Assembly (NCBI GenBank): GCA_016806145.1
Contig: CP063166.1
Location: 3,472,001-3,536,000, forward strand
Direction: 5' to 3'
DNA: 64,000 nucleotides
Origin: Variovorax paradoxus
GTDB taxonomy: Bacteria; Pseudomonadota; Gammaproteobacteria; Burkholderiales; Burkholderiaceae_C
Part shown: positions 18,580-27,715 of the stretch, one piece after another
Layout: every line of letters starts with the position of its first letter
How positions within the stretch are numbered: position 1 is the stretch's first letter
Program-made: the position numbers and the translations under genes
Notes under the pieces: generated by a model
Seen by the model: the letters and a program-made list of their open reading frames with translations, nothing else
Database searches by the model: none
What the model was told of the DNA's origin: nothing

Positions 18580-18989
18580 ACACACCCGTCCAGAAAACCG
18601 ATGCCGAATGGAAAGCGCTGCTCGCCGAAAAAGGCGCCGAGCCGGCGGCCTTCGAGGTGACCCGCCACGCGGCGACCGAGCGCCCCTTCACGGGCAAGTA
18701 CGAAGCCCACTGGGACGACGGCACCTACCACTGCGTCTGCTGCGGCGCCAAGCTGTTCGAGTCGGCCACCAAGTTCGACGCCGGCTGCGGCTGGCCCAGC
18801 TTCTCGCAGGAAGCCGTGCCGGGCGCGATCCGCAACATCGTCGACCGCTCGCACGGCATGGTGCGCACCGAGAATGTCTGCGCCAATTGCGGCGCGCACC
18901 TGGGCCACGTCTTCCCCGACGGACCGACCGAGACCGGCCTGCGCTACTGCATGAACTCGGCCTCGCTGGATTTCCAGAAGAAGCCCTGA
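18576..18989 (+). CDS. msrB: peptide-methionine (R)-S-oxide reductase MsrB
   Basis: 137 residues, the standard single-domain MsrB length. It reduces methionine-R-sulfoxide in proteins using thioredoxin. The structural zinc site is the two CxxC pairs Cys53/Cys56 ([10 protein letters not shown]) and Cys102/Cys105 ([16 protein letters not shown]). The catalytic cysteine is Cys125 in RYCMNSASL, and Cys71 (AGCGWPSF) is placed as the resolving cysteine. The start codon overlaps the selO stop by ATGA, so translation is coupled. Confidence 0.96.
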   Translation: MNTPVQKTDAEWKALLAEKGAEPAAFEVTRHAATERPFTGKYEAHWDDGTYHCVCCGAKLFESATKFDAGCGWPSFSQEAVPGAIRNIVDRSHGMVRTENVCANCGAHLGHVFPDGPTETGLRYCMNSASLDFQKKP

Positions 18990-19035
18990 ACGGCGACCTC
19001 CCCCTTTCCCTCCGGCCCCCTCGCCATCCGACTGC

Positions 19036-19581
19036 ATGAAACTGATCCTCGACTTCTTCCCGATCCTGCTGTTCTTCGGGGCCTACAAGCTCGCCGACAT
19101 CTACACCGCCACCGGCGTGCTGATGGCCGCCACGGTGGTGCAGATGGCGATCATCTATGCGATGGAACGCAAGCTGCAGGCGATGCAGAAGGCCACGCTG
19201 GTGCTGATCCTGCTGTTCGGCACGCTCACGCTGGTGCTGCACGACGACCGCTTCATCAAGTGGAAGCCGACCGTGCTCTACGGCGCGATGGCGGTGGCGC
19301 TGGCCGTGGCCCTGTGGGCCTTCCGCAAGAACTTCCTGAAGATGCTGCTGGGCTCGCAGCTCGAGCTGCCCGACCGCATCTGGATGCGGCTGAACATCGC
19401 GTGGATCGGCTACTGCCTGTTCATGGCCGCCATCAACGGCTACGTCGCGGCCTACTTCACGACCGAGGCCTGGGTCAACTTCAAGCTCTGGGGCTATGCG
19501 TTCCCGATCGTGTTCCTGGTGGCGCAGGGCCTGTACATCTCGCCGCACCTCAAGAGCGGCGACGACAAGCCGGCGGCCTGA
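19036..19581 (+). CDS. yciB: inner membrane-spanning protein YciB (septation protein A)
   Basis: 181 residues with five hydrophobic helices, opening with the family sequence [19 protein letters not shown] and containing [11 protein letters not shown] and NLNIAW-like [15 protein letters not shown]. YciB is an inner-membrane protein connected with cell envelope and septum synthesis. It is 46 bp after msrB and only two bases from the next gene (bolA-like), so the three are probably one transcript. Confidence 0.95.
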   Translation: MKLILDFFPILLFFGAYKLADIYTATGVLMAATVVQMAIIYAMERKLQAMQKATLVLILLFGTLTLVLHDDRFIKWKPTVLYGAMAVALAVALWAFRKNFLKMLLGSQLELPDRIWMRLNIAWIGYCLFMAAINGYVAAYFTTEAWVNFKLWGYAFPIVFLVAQGLYISPHLKSGDDKPAA

Positions 19582-19583
19582 GC

Positions 19584-19868
19584 ATGAACGGCACCACCGC
19601 TTCGCATCCGCTGCCGACCGTGGCGGCCCTCGAGGCCGCGCTGCGCGCCGCGCTGCGGCCGACGGCGCTCGAGGTCATCGACGAGAGCGCCGCGCACGCG
19701 GGCCACGCGGGGGCCAATGCCGAGGGATTCGGCACCCATTTCCGGGTGCGCATCGCCTCCCCGCTGTTCGAGGGAAAGCCACGCGTGGCGCGTCATCGGC
19801 TTGTGTATGATGCCCTCCAACTTTTCATCGCACAGGGTCTGCACGCCATCGCCATCGAGGTGCTCTGA
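19584..19868 (+). CDS. BolA family protein
   Basis: 94 residues, start ATG 19584 just after the yciB stop. The class II KH-like BolA fold is recognisable from LEVIDESAAHAGHAG, then THFRVRIASPLFEGKPRVARHRLVYDALQ and the final GLHAIAIEVL. The conserved histidine in RHRLVY is the Fe-S or glutaredoxin-facing residue of the family. BolA proteins work with monothiol glutaredoxins in Fe-S trafficking and affect cell shape. Confidence 0.92.
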   Translation: MNGTTASHPLPTVAALEAALRAALRPTALEVIDESAAHAGHAGANAEGFGTHFRVRIASPLFEGKPRVARHRLVYDALQLFIAQGLHAIAIEVL

Positions 19869-20004
19869 GTCGTCCATCCACCGCCAGCCGCCGGCTGACG
19901 GGCCCCGGTTCTCCGCGGCGGCGCTCCCTCCCCCTGTGTATTTGCCCCGGTTTCCTCCACGCGCACTTTCATCCAAGCGCATTTCTCAGCCCGACATTCA
20001 ATCC

Positions 20005-20790
20005 ATGAAAAAACAAATCTTGCAGGCCGTCGCGGCCGCAGCGCTGCTCGGTGCCGTTCCCATGGCCGCCCTGGCGCAGAACGCAGCCATCGTCAACGGC
20101 AAGGCGGTGCCCAAGGCACGCATGGACGCGCTGGCCCAGCAACTGGCCGCGGCCGGCCGTCCGGTCACGCCCGAGATGCAAGGTCAGCTGCGCGAGGAAG
20201 TCGTGGCACGCGAAGTGTTCATGCAGGAAGCGCAGAAGCAGGGCCTCGACGCCACCGAGGACTACAAGAACCAGCTCGAGCTCGCACGCCAGGCGATCCT
20301 GATCCGCGCGCTGTTCGAGAACTACCGCAAGACCAATCCGGTCTCGGACGCCGACGTGAAGGCCGAGTACGACAAGTTCGTGGCGGCCAACGGCGGCAAG
20401 GAATACAAGGCACGCCACATCCTGGTCGAGACCGAGGACCAGGCGAAGAAGATCATGGCCGACCTCAAGAAGGGCGCCAAGTTCGAGGACATCGCCAAGA
20501 AGCAGAGCAAGGACCCGGGATCGGGCGCCAACGGCGGCGACCTCGACTGGGCCAACCCCGCCAACTTCGTGCCCGAGTTCTCGGAAGCGATGATCAAGCT
20601 CAAGAAGGGCGAGACCACGCCGGCGCCGATCAAGACCCAGTTCGGCTGGCACATCATCCGCGTCGACGACATCCGCCAGGCCCAGCTGCCGAAGATGGAC
20701 GACATCAAGCCGCAGATCACGCAGCAGCTGCAGCAGCAGCGCCTGCAGAAGTACCAGGAAGACCTGCGCGCCAAGGCCAAGATCGAGTGA
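20005..20790 (+). CDS. periplasmic peptidylprolyl isomerase (PpiC/parvulin type)
   Basis: 261 residues. The ATG at 20005 gives a clean Sec signal peptide (MKKQILQAVAAAALLGAVPMAALAQ, cleavage after about residue 24); upstream in-frame codons lie in bolA. An N-terminal SurA-like helical region with AAIVNGKAVPKARMDAL is followed by a parvulin domain (about 130-230) with YKARHILVETEDQAKKIM, FEDIAKKQSKDPGSGANGG and TQFGWHIIRVDD. It would assist folding of exported or outer-membrane proteins. A hairpin terminator follows at 20825-20848. Confidence 0.93.
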   Translation: MKKQILQAVAAAALLGAVPMAALAQNAAIVNGKAVPKARMDALAQQLAAAGRPVTPEMQGQLREEVVAREVFMQEAQKQGLDATEDYKNQLELARQAILIRALFENYRKTNPVSDADVKAEYDKFVAANGGKEYKARHILVETEDQAKKIMADLKKGAKFEDIAKKQSKDPGSGANGGDLDWANPANFVPEFSEAMIKLKKGETTPAPIKTQFGWHIIRVDDIRQAQLPKMDDIKPQITQQLQQQRLQKYQEDLRAKAKIE

Positions 20791-20824
20791 TCGCGGCGCC
20801 CCGGGCGCACATTCCTCAGCAAAG

Positions 20825-20848
20825 ACGGCCTTCGGGCCGTTTTTCTTT
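20825..20848 (+). terminator. rho-independent terminator after ppiC-type gene
   Basis: A 6-bp GC stem acggcc/ggccgt with a stable ttcg tetraloop (20825-20840) is followed by ttttcttt. It is 35 bp after the stop codon and before the AraC-family start. Confidence 0.9.
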
Positions 20849-20903
20849 GGGCTTGTTTCTTGCAAGAATCCGCGGCGCGCCATCGGCGCGGAGGGTGTCG
20901 ACC

Positions 20904-21845
20904 ATGGGCTTCTACCACTCGACCGAGGCGCTCGCGCCACGGCACAAGACCGAGTTCTGGCGCGAATCGGTATGTCGGCGCCTGATACCGGCGCGCGGCG
21001 AATTCGCGCGCGATTTCGACGGCTGCCTCTCGGGCCAGCAGCTCGGCAGCCTCACGGTGTGCCGCATGCAGTCGAAGCCGCACACCTTCATCCGCACCGA
21101 CCAGCTCGCGCGCGTCGCGCCCGACGACGACATCGTGGCCGCCTTCTTCCAGCGCGGCCAGGCCAACATGGCGCAGCAGGGCCGCACGCTGCATGCCTCG
21201 GCCGGCGACATCGTGCTGTACGACGCGGCCCGGCCCTTCGTGCACGAGCTCGTGCCCGAGTCGCTGCTGCTGGTGCGCTTTCCGCGCCAGCAGCTGCTGT
21301 CGCGCTTCCCGAAGGCCGAGCACATGATGGCGCTCAAGATCGCCGACGGCAGCTCGCTGGCCGGGCTGCTGCACGGCATGGCCGAGGAGGCGCTGCGCTT
21401 CGAGGCGCGCGATGCCGCCCTGCCCGCGCAGGCACGCTTCGCCGCGGCCTTCCTCGACACGCTGAGCGCCGCGATGGAACTGCAGGACGTGGCCGAGGGC
21501 GCCGCCGCGGCCACGCGCCATGGCTCCATCTACGAGAAGGCCGTGCGCTACATCGACGCCCACCTGGACGACACCGGCCTGTCGATGGCCGGCGTGGCCG
21601 AGGCCGCACATGTCTCGCCGCGCACGCTCACGCGCGTGTTCGCGGCCCATGGCACGACCGTGATGCATCACCTGTGGAAGCGCCGGCTCGAGCAGAGCTT
21701 CCACATCCTGTCCGAAGGCCGCGTGCAGCAGGTCACGCAGGCCGCCTACCAGTGCGGCTTCAGCGACCTCTCGCATTTCTCGCGCGCCTTCAAGAGCGCC
21801 TACGGCACGACGCCCGGCAGCCTGCTGCACGGGGCGGCGAGCTGA
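20904..21845 (+). CDS. AraC family transcriptional regulator
   Basis: 313 residues from the ATG at 20904; the longer reading frame would overlap the preceding gene and terminator. The N-terminal part is an AraC-binding-like sensor (FWRESVCRRLIPARGEFARDFDG, then GDIVLYDAARPFVHEL). The C-terminal HTH_18 domain (about 210-305) has LSMAGVAEAAHVSPRTLTRVF and the signature VTQAAYQCGFSDLSHFSRAFK. No neighbouring catabolic gene is obvious, so the target is unknown. Its stop codon lies inside a 20-bp palindrome shared with the convergent rnk gene. Confidence 0.88.
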   Translation: MGFYHSTEALAPRHKTEFWRESVCRRLIPARGEFARDFDGCLSGQQLGSLTVCRMQSKPHTFIRTDQLARVAPDDDIVAAFFQRGQANMAQQGRTLHASAGDIVLYDAARPFVHELVPESLLLVRFPRQQLLSRFPKAEHMMALKIADGSSLAGLLHGMAEEALRFEARDAALPAQARFAAAFLDTLSAAMELQDVAEGAAAATRHGSIYEKAVRYIDAHLDDTGLSMAGVAEAAHVSPRTLTRVFAAHGTTVMHHLWKRRLEQSFHILSEGRVQQVTQAAYQCGFSDLSHFSRAFKSAYGTTPGSLLHGAAS

Positions 21846-21860
21846 AGCGCGCGCTTCAGC
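21841..21860. repeat. 20-bp perfect palindrome spanning two convergent stop codons
   Basis: gctgaagcgc followed by gcgcttcagc forms a perfect palindrome without spacer. It contains the TGA of the AraC-type gene (21843-21845) and, on the other strand, the TGA of rnk (21856-21858). It could fold as a short hairpin in both messages, but no T-tract follows on either side. Confidence 0.75.
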
Positions 21861-22293
21861 GCAGGTATTCGCCCGCCGCCTCGGGCTGGAACTGCAGCGC
21901 CACGACGCGCGCCGCGCCCTGCACGCCGGCCGGCGTGGTCCATTCCACCACCTGCCCCACGCGCGCGCCCAGCAGGCTCGCGCCCACCGGCGACATCACC
22001 GAGACCTCGCCCTCCGAAGGCTTGGCATCGCGCGGATAGCACAGCGTGATCGTGTAGCGCTCGCCGTTCGCGGGGTCCTCGAGCTCGACGCGCGAGTTCA
22101 TCGTGACGAGGTCGGGCGACGCATCCCGCGGCGCCACGACCTCGCTGCAGTCGAGCATCTCCGCGAGGGCCTGCGCGATCGGATCGGCCGCGCCGCGCGT
22201 CTGCAGCGCATGCGCGGCGAGCTTGTGCAGGCGTGCGTGGTCGAGCTGGGTGAGGGTTCGTTCGAGTCGCGTGAACGAGGCGGTGGCTTGCAT
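21856..22293 (-). CDS. rnk: Rnk / GreA-GreB C-terminal domain regulator
   Basis: 145 residues. The ATG at 22293 is preferred over upstream codons because AGGAG lies six bases before it. The C-terminal half is the FKBP-like GreA/GreB domain: MNSRVELEDPANGERYTITLCYPRDA, then GEVSVMSPVGASLLGARVGQVVEW. The N-terminal part is a short helical segment, not the long coiled coil of GreA, so it matches Rnk-type regulators that bind RNA polymerase near the secondary channel without transcript cleavage. Upstream lies an unusual leader (see 22294-22642). Confidence 0.87.
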   Translation of the reverse strand: MQATASFTRLERTLTQLDHARLHKLAAHALQTRGAADPIAQALAEMLDCSEVVAPRDASPDLVTMNSRVELEDPANGERYTITLCYPRDAKPSEGEVSVMSPVGASLLGARVGQVVEWTTPAGVQGAARVVALQFQPEAAGEYLR

Positions 22294-22642
22294 GGGTGGC
22301 TCCTGATGAAGTGAAGGCGTGCCCGCGGGCTCCATCGAGGGAGCGCAATGAGGCGGACGCGCCGGCGCGCGGGCTTGGAGGAGGCCCGGCGATCGGGAGG
22401 TGCGCGAGAAGAAAGGAAGGAGGAAGGATCGCCGGGCTCAGGAATGCCAGGGCGATCGGCGCTTGAGCGCCGTCATCCGCGCCGCGCGGCGCCGGCCACG
22501 CGCGAGCGCGCCCGGCAGGGCCGGTGCGGTCAGCGTGGAAGCGAAGATGCGCGACATGCGGCCGAGTCTACCGGCCCCGTCGCGCGGGCCGCGGCGAAAG
22601 TCCCCACCGGCCTTGCCGGATTGGAACCCTCGCCGCCGGCGA
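22294..22642 (-). promoter_or_regulatory. 349-bp leader between purL end and rnk start
   Basis: No established gene is recognised. On the rnk strand it contains a 39-codon open frame (22557-22438) and, starting at its stop codon, an 11-bp stem (gatcgccgggc 22427-22437 with gcccggcgatc 22384-22394). The 32-nt loop of this stem is almost pure pyrimidine on the transcribed strand. The layout, short frame then hairpin then gene, would suit leader control of rnk, but no regulatory residue run is evident. Confidence 0.4.
22438..22557 (-). CDS. possible small Arg-rich leader peptide upstream of rnk
   Basis: 39 residues beginning MSRIFASTLTAPALPGALAR and then Arg-rich (GRRRAARMTALKRR). Its codons follow the G/C third-position bias of neighbouring genes, but at this base composition that is weak evidence, and no clear ribosome binding site precedes the ATG. 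The stop codon directly abuts an 11-bp inverted repeat. I do not recognise a family. It may be only a chance frame. Confidence 0.25.
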   Translation of the reverse strand: MSRIFASTLTAPALPGALARGRRRAARMTALKRRSPWHS

Positions 22643-25600
22643 TCAGCCCACCCAGCGGCGGGCGTTGCGCCAGATGCGCATCCAGGGGCTGCGCTCGCTC
22701 GCGTCGCCGCCGTTCCAGCTCATCTGGATGTTGCGGAACACGCGCTCGGGGTGCGGCATCACCGCGGTGAAGCGGCCGTCGGCCGTGGTCACCGAGGTCA
22801 GGCCGCCCGCGCTGCCGTTCGGGTTGAACGGGTACTGCTCGGTGGGCTGGCCCTGGTTGTCGACGAAGCGCATGGCCGCGATCGCCTTCGAGGCATCGCC
22901 ACGGTGCTTGAAGTTGGCGTAGCCCTCGCCATGCGCGACCGCGATCGGCAGCCGCGCGCCGGCCATGCCCGCGAAGAACAGGCTCGGCGACTCGAGCACC
23001 TCGACCATCGACAGGCGGGCCTCGAAGCGCTCGCTCTGGTTGGTGGTGAAGCGCGGCCAGGCCTCGGCGCCCGGGATGATGTCGGCCAGCTCGGCGAACA
23101 TCTGGCAGCCGTTGCACACGCCGAGGCCGAAGGTGTCGGCGCGGCCGAAGAAGCGCTTGAACTCGTCGGCCAGGCGCGGGTTGAAGGTGATGCTGCGGGC
23201 CCAGCCGATGCCGGCGCCCAGCGTGTCGCCGTAGCTGAAGCCGCCGCAGGCCACCACGCCCTTGAAGTCGGCGAGCCGCGCACGGCCCGACTGCAGGTCG
23301 GTCATGTGGACGTCGAAGGCCTCGAAGCCGGCCTCGCTGAAGGCATAGGCCATCTCGACGTGCGAGTTCACGCCCTGCTCGCGCAGGATCGCGACCTTGG
23401 GCCGCGAAGCCAGCACCGCGGGTGCGGCGGGCTCGGCGCCGGCCGGCAGGTGCCAGTGCAGGCCCGGGTCGGCAGGCTCGCCGGCGGCCGCGTGCTCGGC
23501 ATCGGCGCAGGCCGGGTTGTCGCGCTCGCGCGCGATCTTCCAGCTCACCGAGTCCCAGACCTGGTGCAGGTCGTGCAGGCTCGCGCTGAACACCGACTTG
23601 GCATCGCGCCACACCTCGAGCTTGCCCTTGCCGGCCTCGATGGCCGAGCTCGCGGGCCGGGTCTTGCCGATGAAGTGGCTGTGGGTGCTCAGGCCGTGGG
23701 CGCGCAGCACCTGCATGACCTCGTTGCGCTCGGCGGTGCGCACCTGCAGCAGCATGCCGAGCTCCTCGTTGAACAGCGCCTTGAGCGTGAGCTCCTCGCG
23801 CCGCGCGCTGACCTGCTGCGCCCAGTTCTTGGCGTCGCCGGTCTCCATGCGGCTGTCGGAGATGCCATCGCCTTCGGTGACCAGCATGTCGACGTTGAGC
23901 GCCACGCCCACGTGGCCCGCGAAGGCCATCTCGCAGGCCGCGGCGAACAGGCCGCCGTCGCTGCGGTCGTGCATGGCGAGGATCTTGCCGTCGGCGCGCA
24001 GCGCGTTGACGGCATTCACCAGCGCCACCAGCTGCGCCGGGTCGTCGAGGTCGGGCACGGTGTCGCCGCTCTGGCCCAGCGTCTGCGCCAGGATGCTGCC
24101 GGCCATGCGGTGCTGGCCGCGGCCAAGGTCGACCAGCACCAGCGTGCTGTCGTCCTCGTTGGCGTCGAGTTGCGGCGTGAGCGTGCCGCGCACGTCGTCG
24201 AGCGAGGCGAAGGCGCTCACGATCAGGCTGACGGGCGAGGTCACCTTCTTGGTTTCGCCGCCCTCCTTCCACTGCGTGCGCATCGACAGCGAATCCTTGC
24301 CGACCGGAATCGAGACGCCCAGCGCCGGGCACAGCTCGAGGCCGACGGCCTTGACCGTGGCATAAAGCGCGGCGTCCTCGCCGGGCTCGCCGCAGGCGGC
24401 CATCCAGTTGGCCGACAGCTTGACGCGCGACAGCTCGATCGGCGCCGACAACAGGTTGGTGATCGCCTCGGCCACCGCCATGCGGCCCGAGGCCGGCGCG
24501 TCGTAGGCGGCCAGCGGCGTCCGCTCGCCCATGCTCATCGCCTCGCCCGCGAAGCCCTGGAAGTCGGCCAGGGTCACGGCGCAGTCGGCCACCGGCACCT
24601 GCCACGGGCCGACCATCTGATCGCGATGGCTCAGGCCGCCCACGGTGCGGTCGCCGATGGTGATCAGGAAGCGCTTGGAGGCGACGGTCGGGTGCGACAG
24701 CACGTCGATCGCGGCCTTCTGCAGGTCGACGCCCGTGAGGTCGAGCGGCTGGAAGCTGCGCGCCACCGACTGCACGTCGCGGTGCATCTTGGGCGGCTTG
24801 CCGAGCAGCACGTCCATCGGCATGTCGACCGGCTGCAGCGCGGCGCCCTCGTCGGCCACCAGCAGCTGGCGCTCCTCGGTCGCCACGCCGACCACCGCGA
24901 AGGGACAGCGCTCGCGCTCGCAGAAGGCCTTGAACTGTTCGAGCGATTCGGGCGCGATCGCCAGCACGTAGCGCTCCTGGCTCTCGTTGCACCAGATCTC
25001 CTTCGGCGCCATGCCCGATTCCTCGAGCGGCACCGCGCGCAGGTCGAAGCGCGCGCCGCGGCCGGCGTCGTTGGTCAGTTCGGGGAAGGCATTGCTGAGG
25101 CCGCCCGCGCCCACGTCGTGGATCGCGAGGATCGGGTTGGCCGCGCCCTGCTGCCAGCAGTGGTTGATGACCTCCTGCGCGCGGCGCTCGATCTCGGGGT
25201 TGCCGCGCTGCACCGAGTCGAAGTCGAGCTCGGCCGCGTTGGCGCCGGTGGCCATCGAGCTGGCGGCGCTGCCGCCCATGCCGATGCGCATGCCGGGGCC
25301 GCCGAGCTGGATCAGCAGCGAGCCGGCCGGGAAGCGGATCTTCTTGGTCTGGGTGGCGTCGATGCTGCCGAGGCCGCCCGCGATCATGATGGGCTTGTGA
25401 TAGCCGCGCTGCACCGTGTCGCGGTCGCTCGCCAGGGCCTGCTCGTACTCGCGGAAGTAGCCCAGCAGGTTGGGCCGGCCGAACTCGTTGTTGAAGGCGG
25501 CGCCGCCCAGCGGGCCCTCGGTCATGATCTGCAGCGGGCTCGCGATGTGCTCGGGCTTGCCGTAGTGGCCGTCCTCGGGCCAGAGCTTCGAGACCGTGAA

Positions 25601-26674
25601 GCCGGTCAGGCCGGCCTTGGGCTTGGAGCCGCGGCCGGTGGCGCCCTCGTCGCGGATCTCGCCGCCGGCGCCGGTCGAGGCGCCCGGGAACGGCGAGATC
25701 GCCGTCGGGTGGTTGTGCGTTTCCACCTTCATCAGCACGTGGGTCAGCGCCGTGTCCTTCGTATAGGCCGGTGCGCTCGCGGCATCGGCGCCGCGCGGGA
25801 TGAAGCGCTCGATCTCGCCGCCTTCCATCACCGAGGCGTTGTCGGCATAGGCGATCACCGTGTGCTGCGGGTTCTGGCGCTCGGTGTGGCGGATCATCGA
25901 GAACAGGCTCTGCGGCTGCGCCGCGCCGTCGATGGTGAAGTCGGCGTTGAAGATCTTGTGGCGGCAGTGCTCGCTGTTGGCCTGCGCGAACATCATCAGC
26001 TCGACGTCGCTGGGGTTGCGGCCCAACCTGGTGAAGGCATCGACCAGGTAGTCGATCTCGTCCTCGGCCAGCGCCAGGCCGAAGCCGGTGTTGGCCGCCT
26101 CCAGCGCCGCGCGGCCCTGGGCCAGCACGTCGACCGTGGCCATGGGCTGGGCCGGCAGCTCGCTGAACAGGCTGGCGGCCTGGTCGACCGTGGCGAGCAC
26201 CGATTCGGTCATGCGGTCGTGCAGCGGGCCGGCCGCGGCGGCCAGCGCCTCGCCCTCGAGCACCGGCGCCTTGCCCAGCAGCGGCGACTTGAGCTTCAGG
26301 TGGTATTGGGTGACGCGCTCGACCCGGCGCAGCGCCAGGCCGCAGTTGTGGGCGATGTCGGTGGCCTTGGAAGCCCAGGGCGACACCGTGCCCAGGCGCG
26401 GCGTGACGACCACCGCCGCCGCGGCCTTGGCGGCGGGCGCCTCGAAGGGCTCGCCGTAGGTCAGCAGGGCCGCGAAGCGCTCGCGGCCTTCCGCGTCGAG
26501 CGCGCCATCGGTCACCACCAGGTGCACGAAGCGCGCGGCGATGCCCTCGATGCGCGGATCGACGGCCTGCAGCTTCGGCAGCAGCTGCCGGGCGCGGAAT
26601 TCGCTGAGTGCGCTGCCGCCCTCGAAGATGGTTACGACGGGAAGGGCAGTGGAAACGGAAGCGGGCTGCGTCAC
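22643..26674 (-). CDS. purL: phosphoribosylformylglycinamidine synthase
   Basis: 1343 residues from a GTG at 26674, giving [21 protein letters not shown] longer open frame exists but would run into the divergent map promoter and lacks family similarity. This is the large single-chain PurL of proteobacteria: an N-terminal PurS-like domain, the two ATP-grasp-like FGAM synthase halves ([58 protein letters not shown] near HDRSDGG), and a C-terminal class I glutaminase. The glutaminase has its cysteine in [12 protein letters not shown] (near residue 1185) and His/Glu in PHPERVFR. It converts FGAR to FGAM in purine synthesis. Confidence 0.97.
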   Translation of the reverse strand: MTQPASVSTALPVVTIFEGGSALSEFRARQLLPKLQAVDPRIEGIAARFVHLVVTDGALDAEGRERFAALLTYGEPFEAPAAKAAAAVVVTPRLGTVSPWASKATDIAHNCGLALRRVERVTQYHLKLKSPLLGKAPVLEGEALAAAAGPLHDRMTESVLATVDQAASLFSELPAQPMATVDVLAQGRAALEAANTGFGLALAEDEIDYLVDAFTRLGRNPSDVELMMFAQANSEHCRHKIFNADFTIDGAAQPQSLFSMIRHTERQNPQHTVIAYADNASVMEGGEIERFIPRGADAASAPAYTKDTALTHVLMKVETHNHPTAISPFPGASTGAGGEIRDEGATGRGSKPKAGLTGFTVSKLWPEDGHYGKPEHIASPLQIMTEGPLGGAAFNNEFGRPNLLGYFREYEQALASDRDTVQRGYHKPIMIAGGLGSIDATQTKKIRFPAGSLLIQLGGPGMRIGMGGSAASSMATGANAAELDFDSVQRGNPEIERRAQEVINHCWQQGAANPILAIHDVGAGGLSNAFPELTNDAGRGARFDLRAVPLEESGMAPKEIWCNESQERYVLAIAPESLEQFKAFCERERCPFAVVGVATEERQLLVADEGAALQPVDMPMDVLLGKPPKMHRDVQSVARSFQPLDLTGVDLQKAAIDVLSHPTVASKRFLITIGDRTVGGLSHRDQMVGPWQVPVADCAVTLADFQGFAGEAMSMGERTPLAAYDAPASGRMAVAEAITNLLSAPIELSRVKLSANWMAACGEPGEDAALYATVKAVGLELCPALGVSIPVGKDSLSMRTQWKEGGETKKVTSPVSLIVSAFASLDDVRGTLTPQLDANEDDSTLVLVDLGRGQHRMAGSILAQTLGQSGDTVPDLDDPAQLVALVNAVNALRADGKILAMHDRSDGGLFAAACEMAFAGHVGVALNVDMLVTEGDGISDSRMETGDAKNWAQQVSARREELTLKALFNEELGMLLQVRTAERNEVMQVLRAHGLSTHSHFIGKTRPASSAIEAGKGKLEVWRDAKSVFSASLHDLHQVWDSVSWKIARERDNPACADAEHAAAGEPADPGLHWHLPAGAEPAAPAVLASRPKVAILREQGVNSHVEMAYAFSEAGFEAFDVHMTDLQSGRARLADFKGVVACGGFSYGDTLGAGIGWARSITFNPRLADEFKRFFGRADTFGLGVCNGCQMFAELADIIPGAEAWPRFTTNQSERFEARLSMVEVLESPSLFFAGMAGARLPIAVAHGEGYANFKHRGDASKAIAAMRFVDNQGQPTEQYPFNPNGSAGGLTSVTTADGRFTAVMPHPERVFRNIQMSWNGGDASERSPWMRIWRNARRWVG

Positions 26675-26859
26675 GATGGGTGGGGCCTTGGGGCCGCGTT
26701 GGGCTTTGGAGAGGTCTGGAAATCCGTGGGCGGGCGGCCGCTGACTGGGGCCGTCCGCGCAGGACGCGAATTTTAGGTCATGCCGAAGCCCTCGCCCGCC
26801 CCGCCGGCCAGAGCCCGTGCCAGCGCCGATTTCTTCGGCCGGATGGGATAATTCCACGC

Positions 26860-27684
26860 ATGAGCATTACCTACAAAGACGCCGCGGGCATCGCCGCCAT
26901 GCGCGTCGCCTGCCGCCTCGCGTCCGAGGTGCTGGACTACCTCACGCCCTTCATCAAGCCCGGCATCACGACCAACGACGTCGACCGCCTGGCCGCCGAG
27001 TACATGGTCAAGCAGGGCACCACCTCGGCCACGGTGGGCTACATGGGCGCCAGCAGCGTCCCCTTCCCCAAGTCGCTGTGCACCTCGGTCAACCACGTGG
27101 TGTGCCACGGCATCCCGAACGACAAGCCCCTGAAGAAGGGCGACATCATGAATGTCGACGTCACCGTCATCAAGGACGGCTGGTTCGGCGACAACTCCCG
27201 CATGTACGTCGTGGGCGACGCCTCGATCGCGGCCAAGCGCCTGTGCCACATCACCTTCGAGGCCATGTGGCACGGCATCCTGCAGGTGCGCCCCGGCGCC
27301 CACCTGGGCGACGTGGGCCATGCGATCCAGAAGTTCGCCGAGGGCCAGGGCTTCTCGGTGGTGCGCGAGTTCTGCGGCCACGGCGTGGGCCAGCGCTTCC
27401 ACGAGGAACCGCAGGTGCTGCACTACGGCCGCCCGGGCACCATGGAAGAACTCAAGCCCGGCATGATCTTCACCATCGAGCCGATGATCAACGCCGGCAA
27501 GCGCGACGTGAAGGAAGACTTCAAGGGCGGGCAGTACGACGGCTGGACCATCGTCACGCGCGACCACTCGCTCTCGGCCCAGTGGGAACACACGGTGCTG
27601 GTCACCGAGACGGGCTACGAGGTGCTGACCCTGTCCGAGGGCAGCCCGCCGCTGCCCTCGTTCGTGAGCGCCATCAAGACATGA
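26860..27684 (+). CDS. map: type I methionine aminopeptidase
   Basis: 274 residues from ATG 26860. It removes the initiator methionine from nascent proteins. The five metal ligands of the family are visible: two aspartates in [20 protein letters not shown], the histidine in [10 protein letters not shown], and glutamates in FTIEPMIN and WEHTVLV. The substrate-side histidine is in [10 protein letters not shown]. It diverges from purL across a 185-bp region and is followed 31 bp later by glnD. Confidence 0.96.
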   Translation: MSITYKDAAGIAAMRVACRLASEVLDYLTPFIKPGITTNDVDRLAAEYMVKQGTTSATVGYMGASSVPFPKSLCTSVNHVVCHGIPNDKPLKKGDIMNVDVTVIKDGWFGDNSRMYVVGDASIAAKRLCHITFEAMWHGILQVRPGAHLGDVGHAIQKFAEGQGFSVVREFCGHGVGQRFHEEPQVLHYGRPGTMEELKPGMIFTIEPMINAGKRDVKEDFKGGQYDGWTIVTRDHSLSAQWEHTVLVTETGYEVLTLSEGSPPLPSFVSAIKT

Positions 27685-27715
27685 GTCGCGCGGCCGGCCG
27701 CGCCACCCCACCGCC

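Noticed and set aside
22400..26776. A 1458-residue open frame on the plus strand antisense to purL, and similar long frames opposite fadB, bcsABC, bcsC and ligA
   Set aside because: High GC makes stop codons rare in the antisense frames. The translations are low-complexity Arg/Ala/Gly/His/Val sequences without domains, while the opposite strand encodes complete known proteins.
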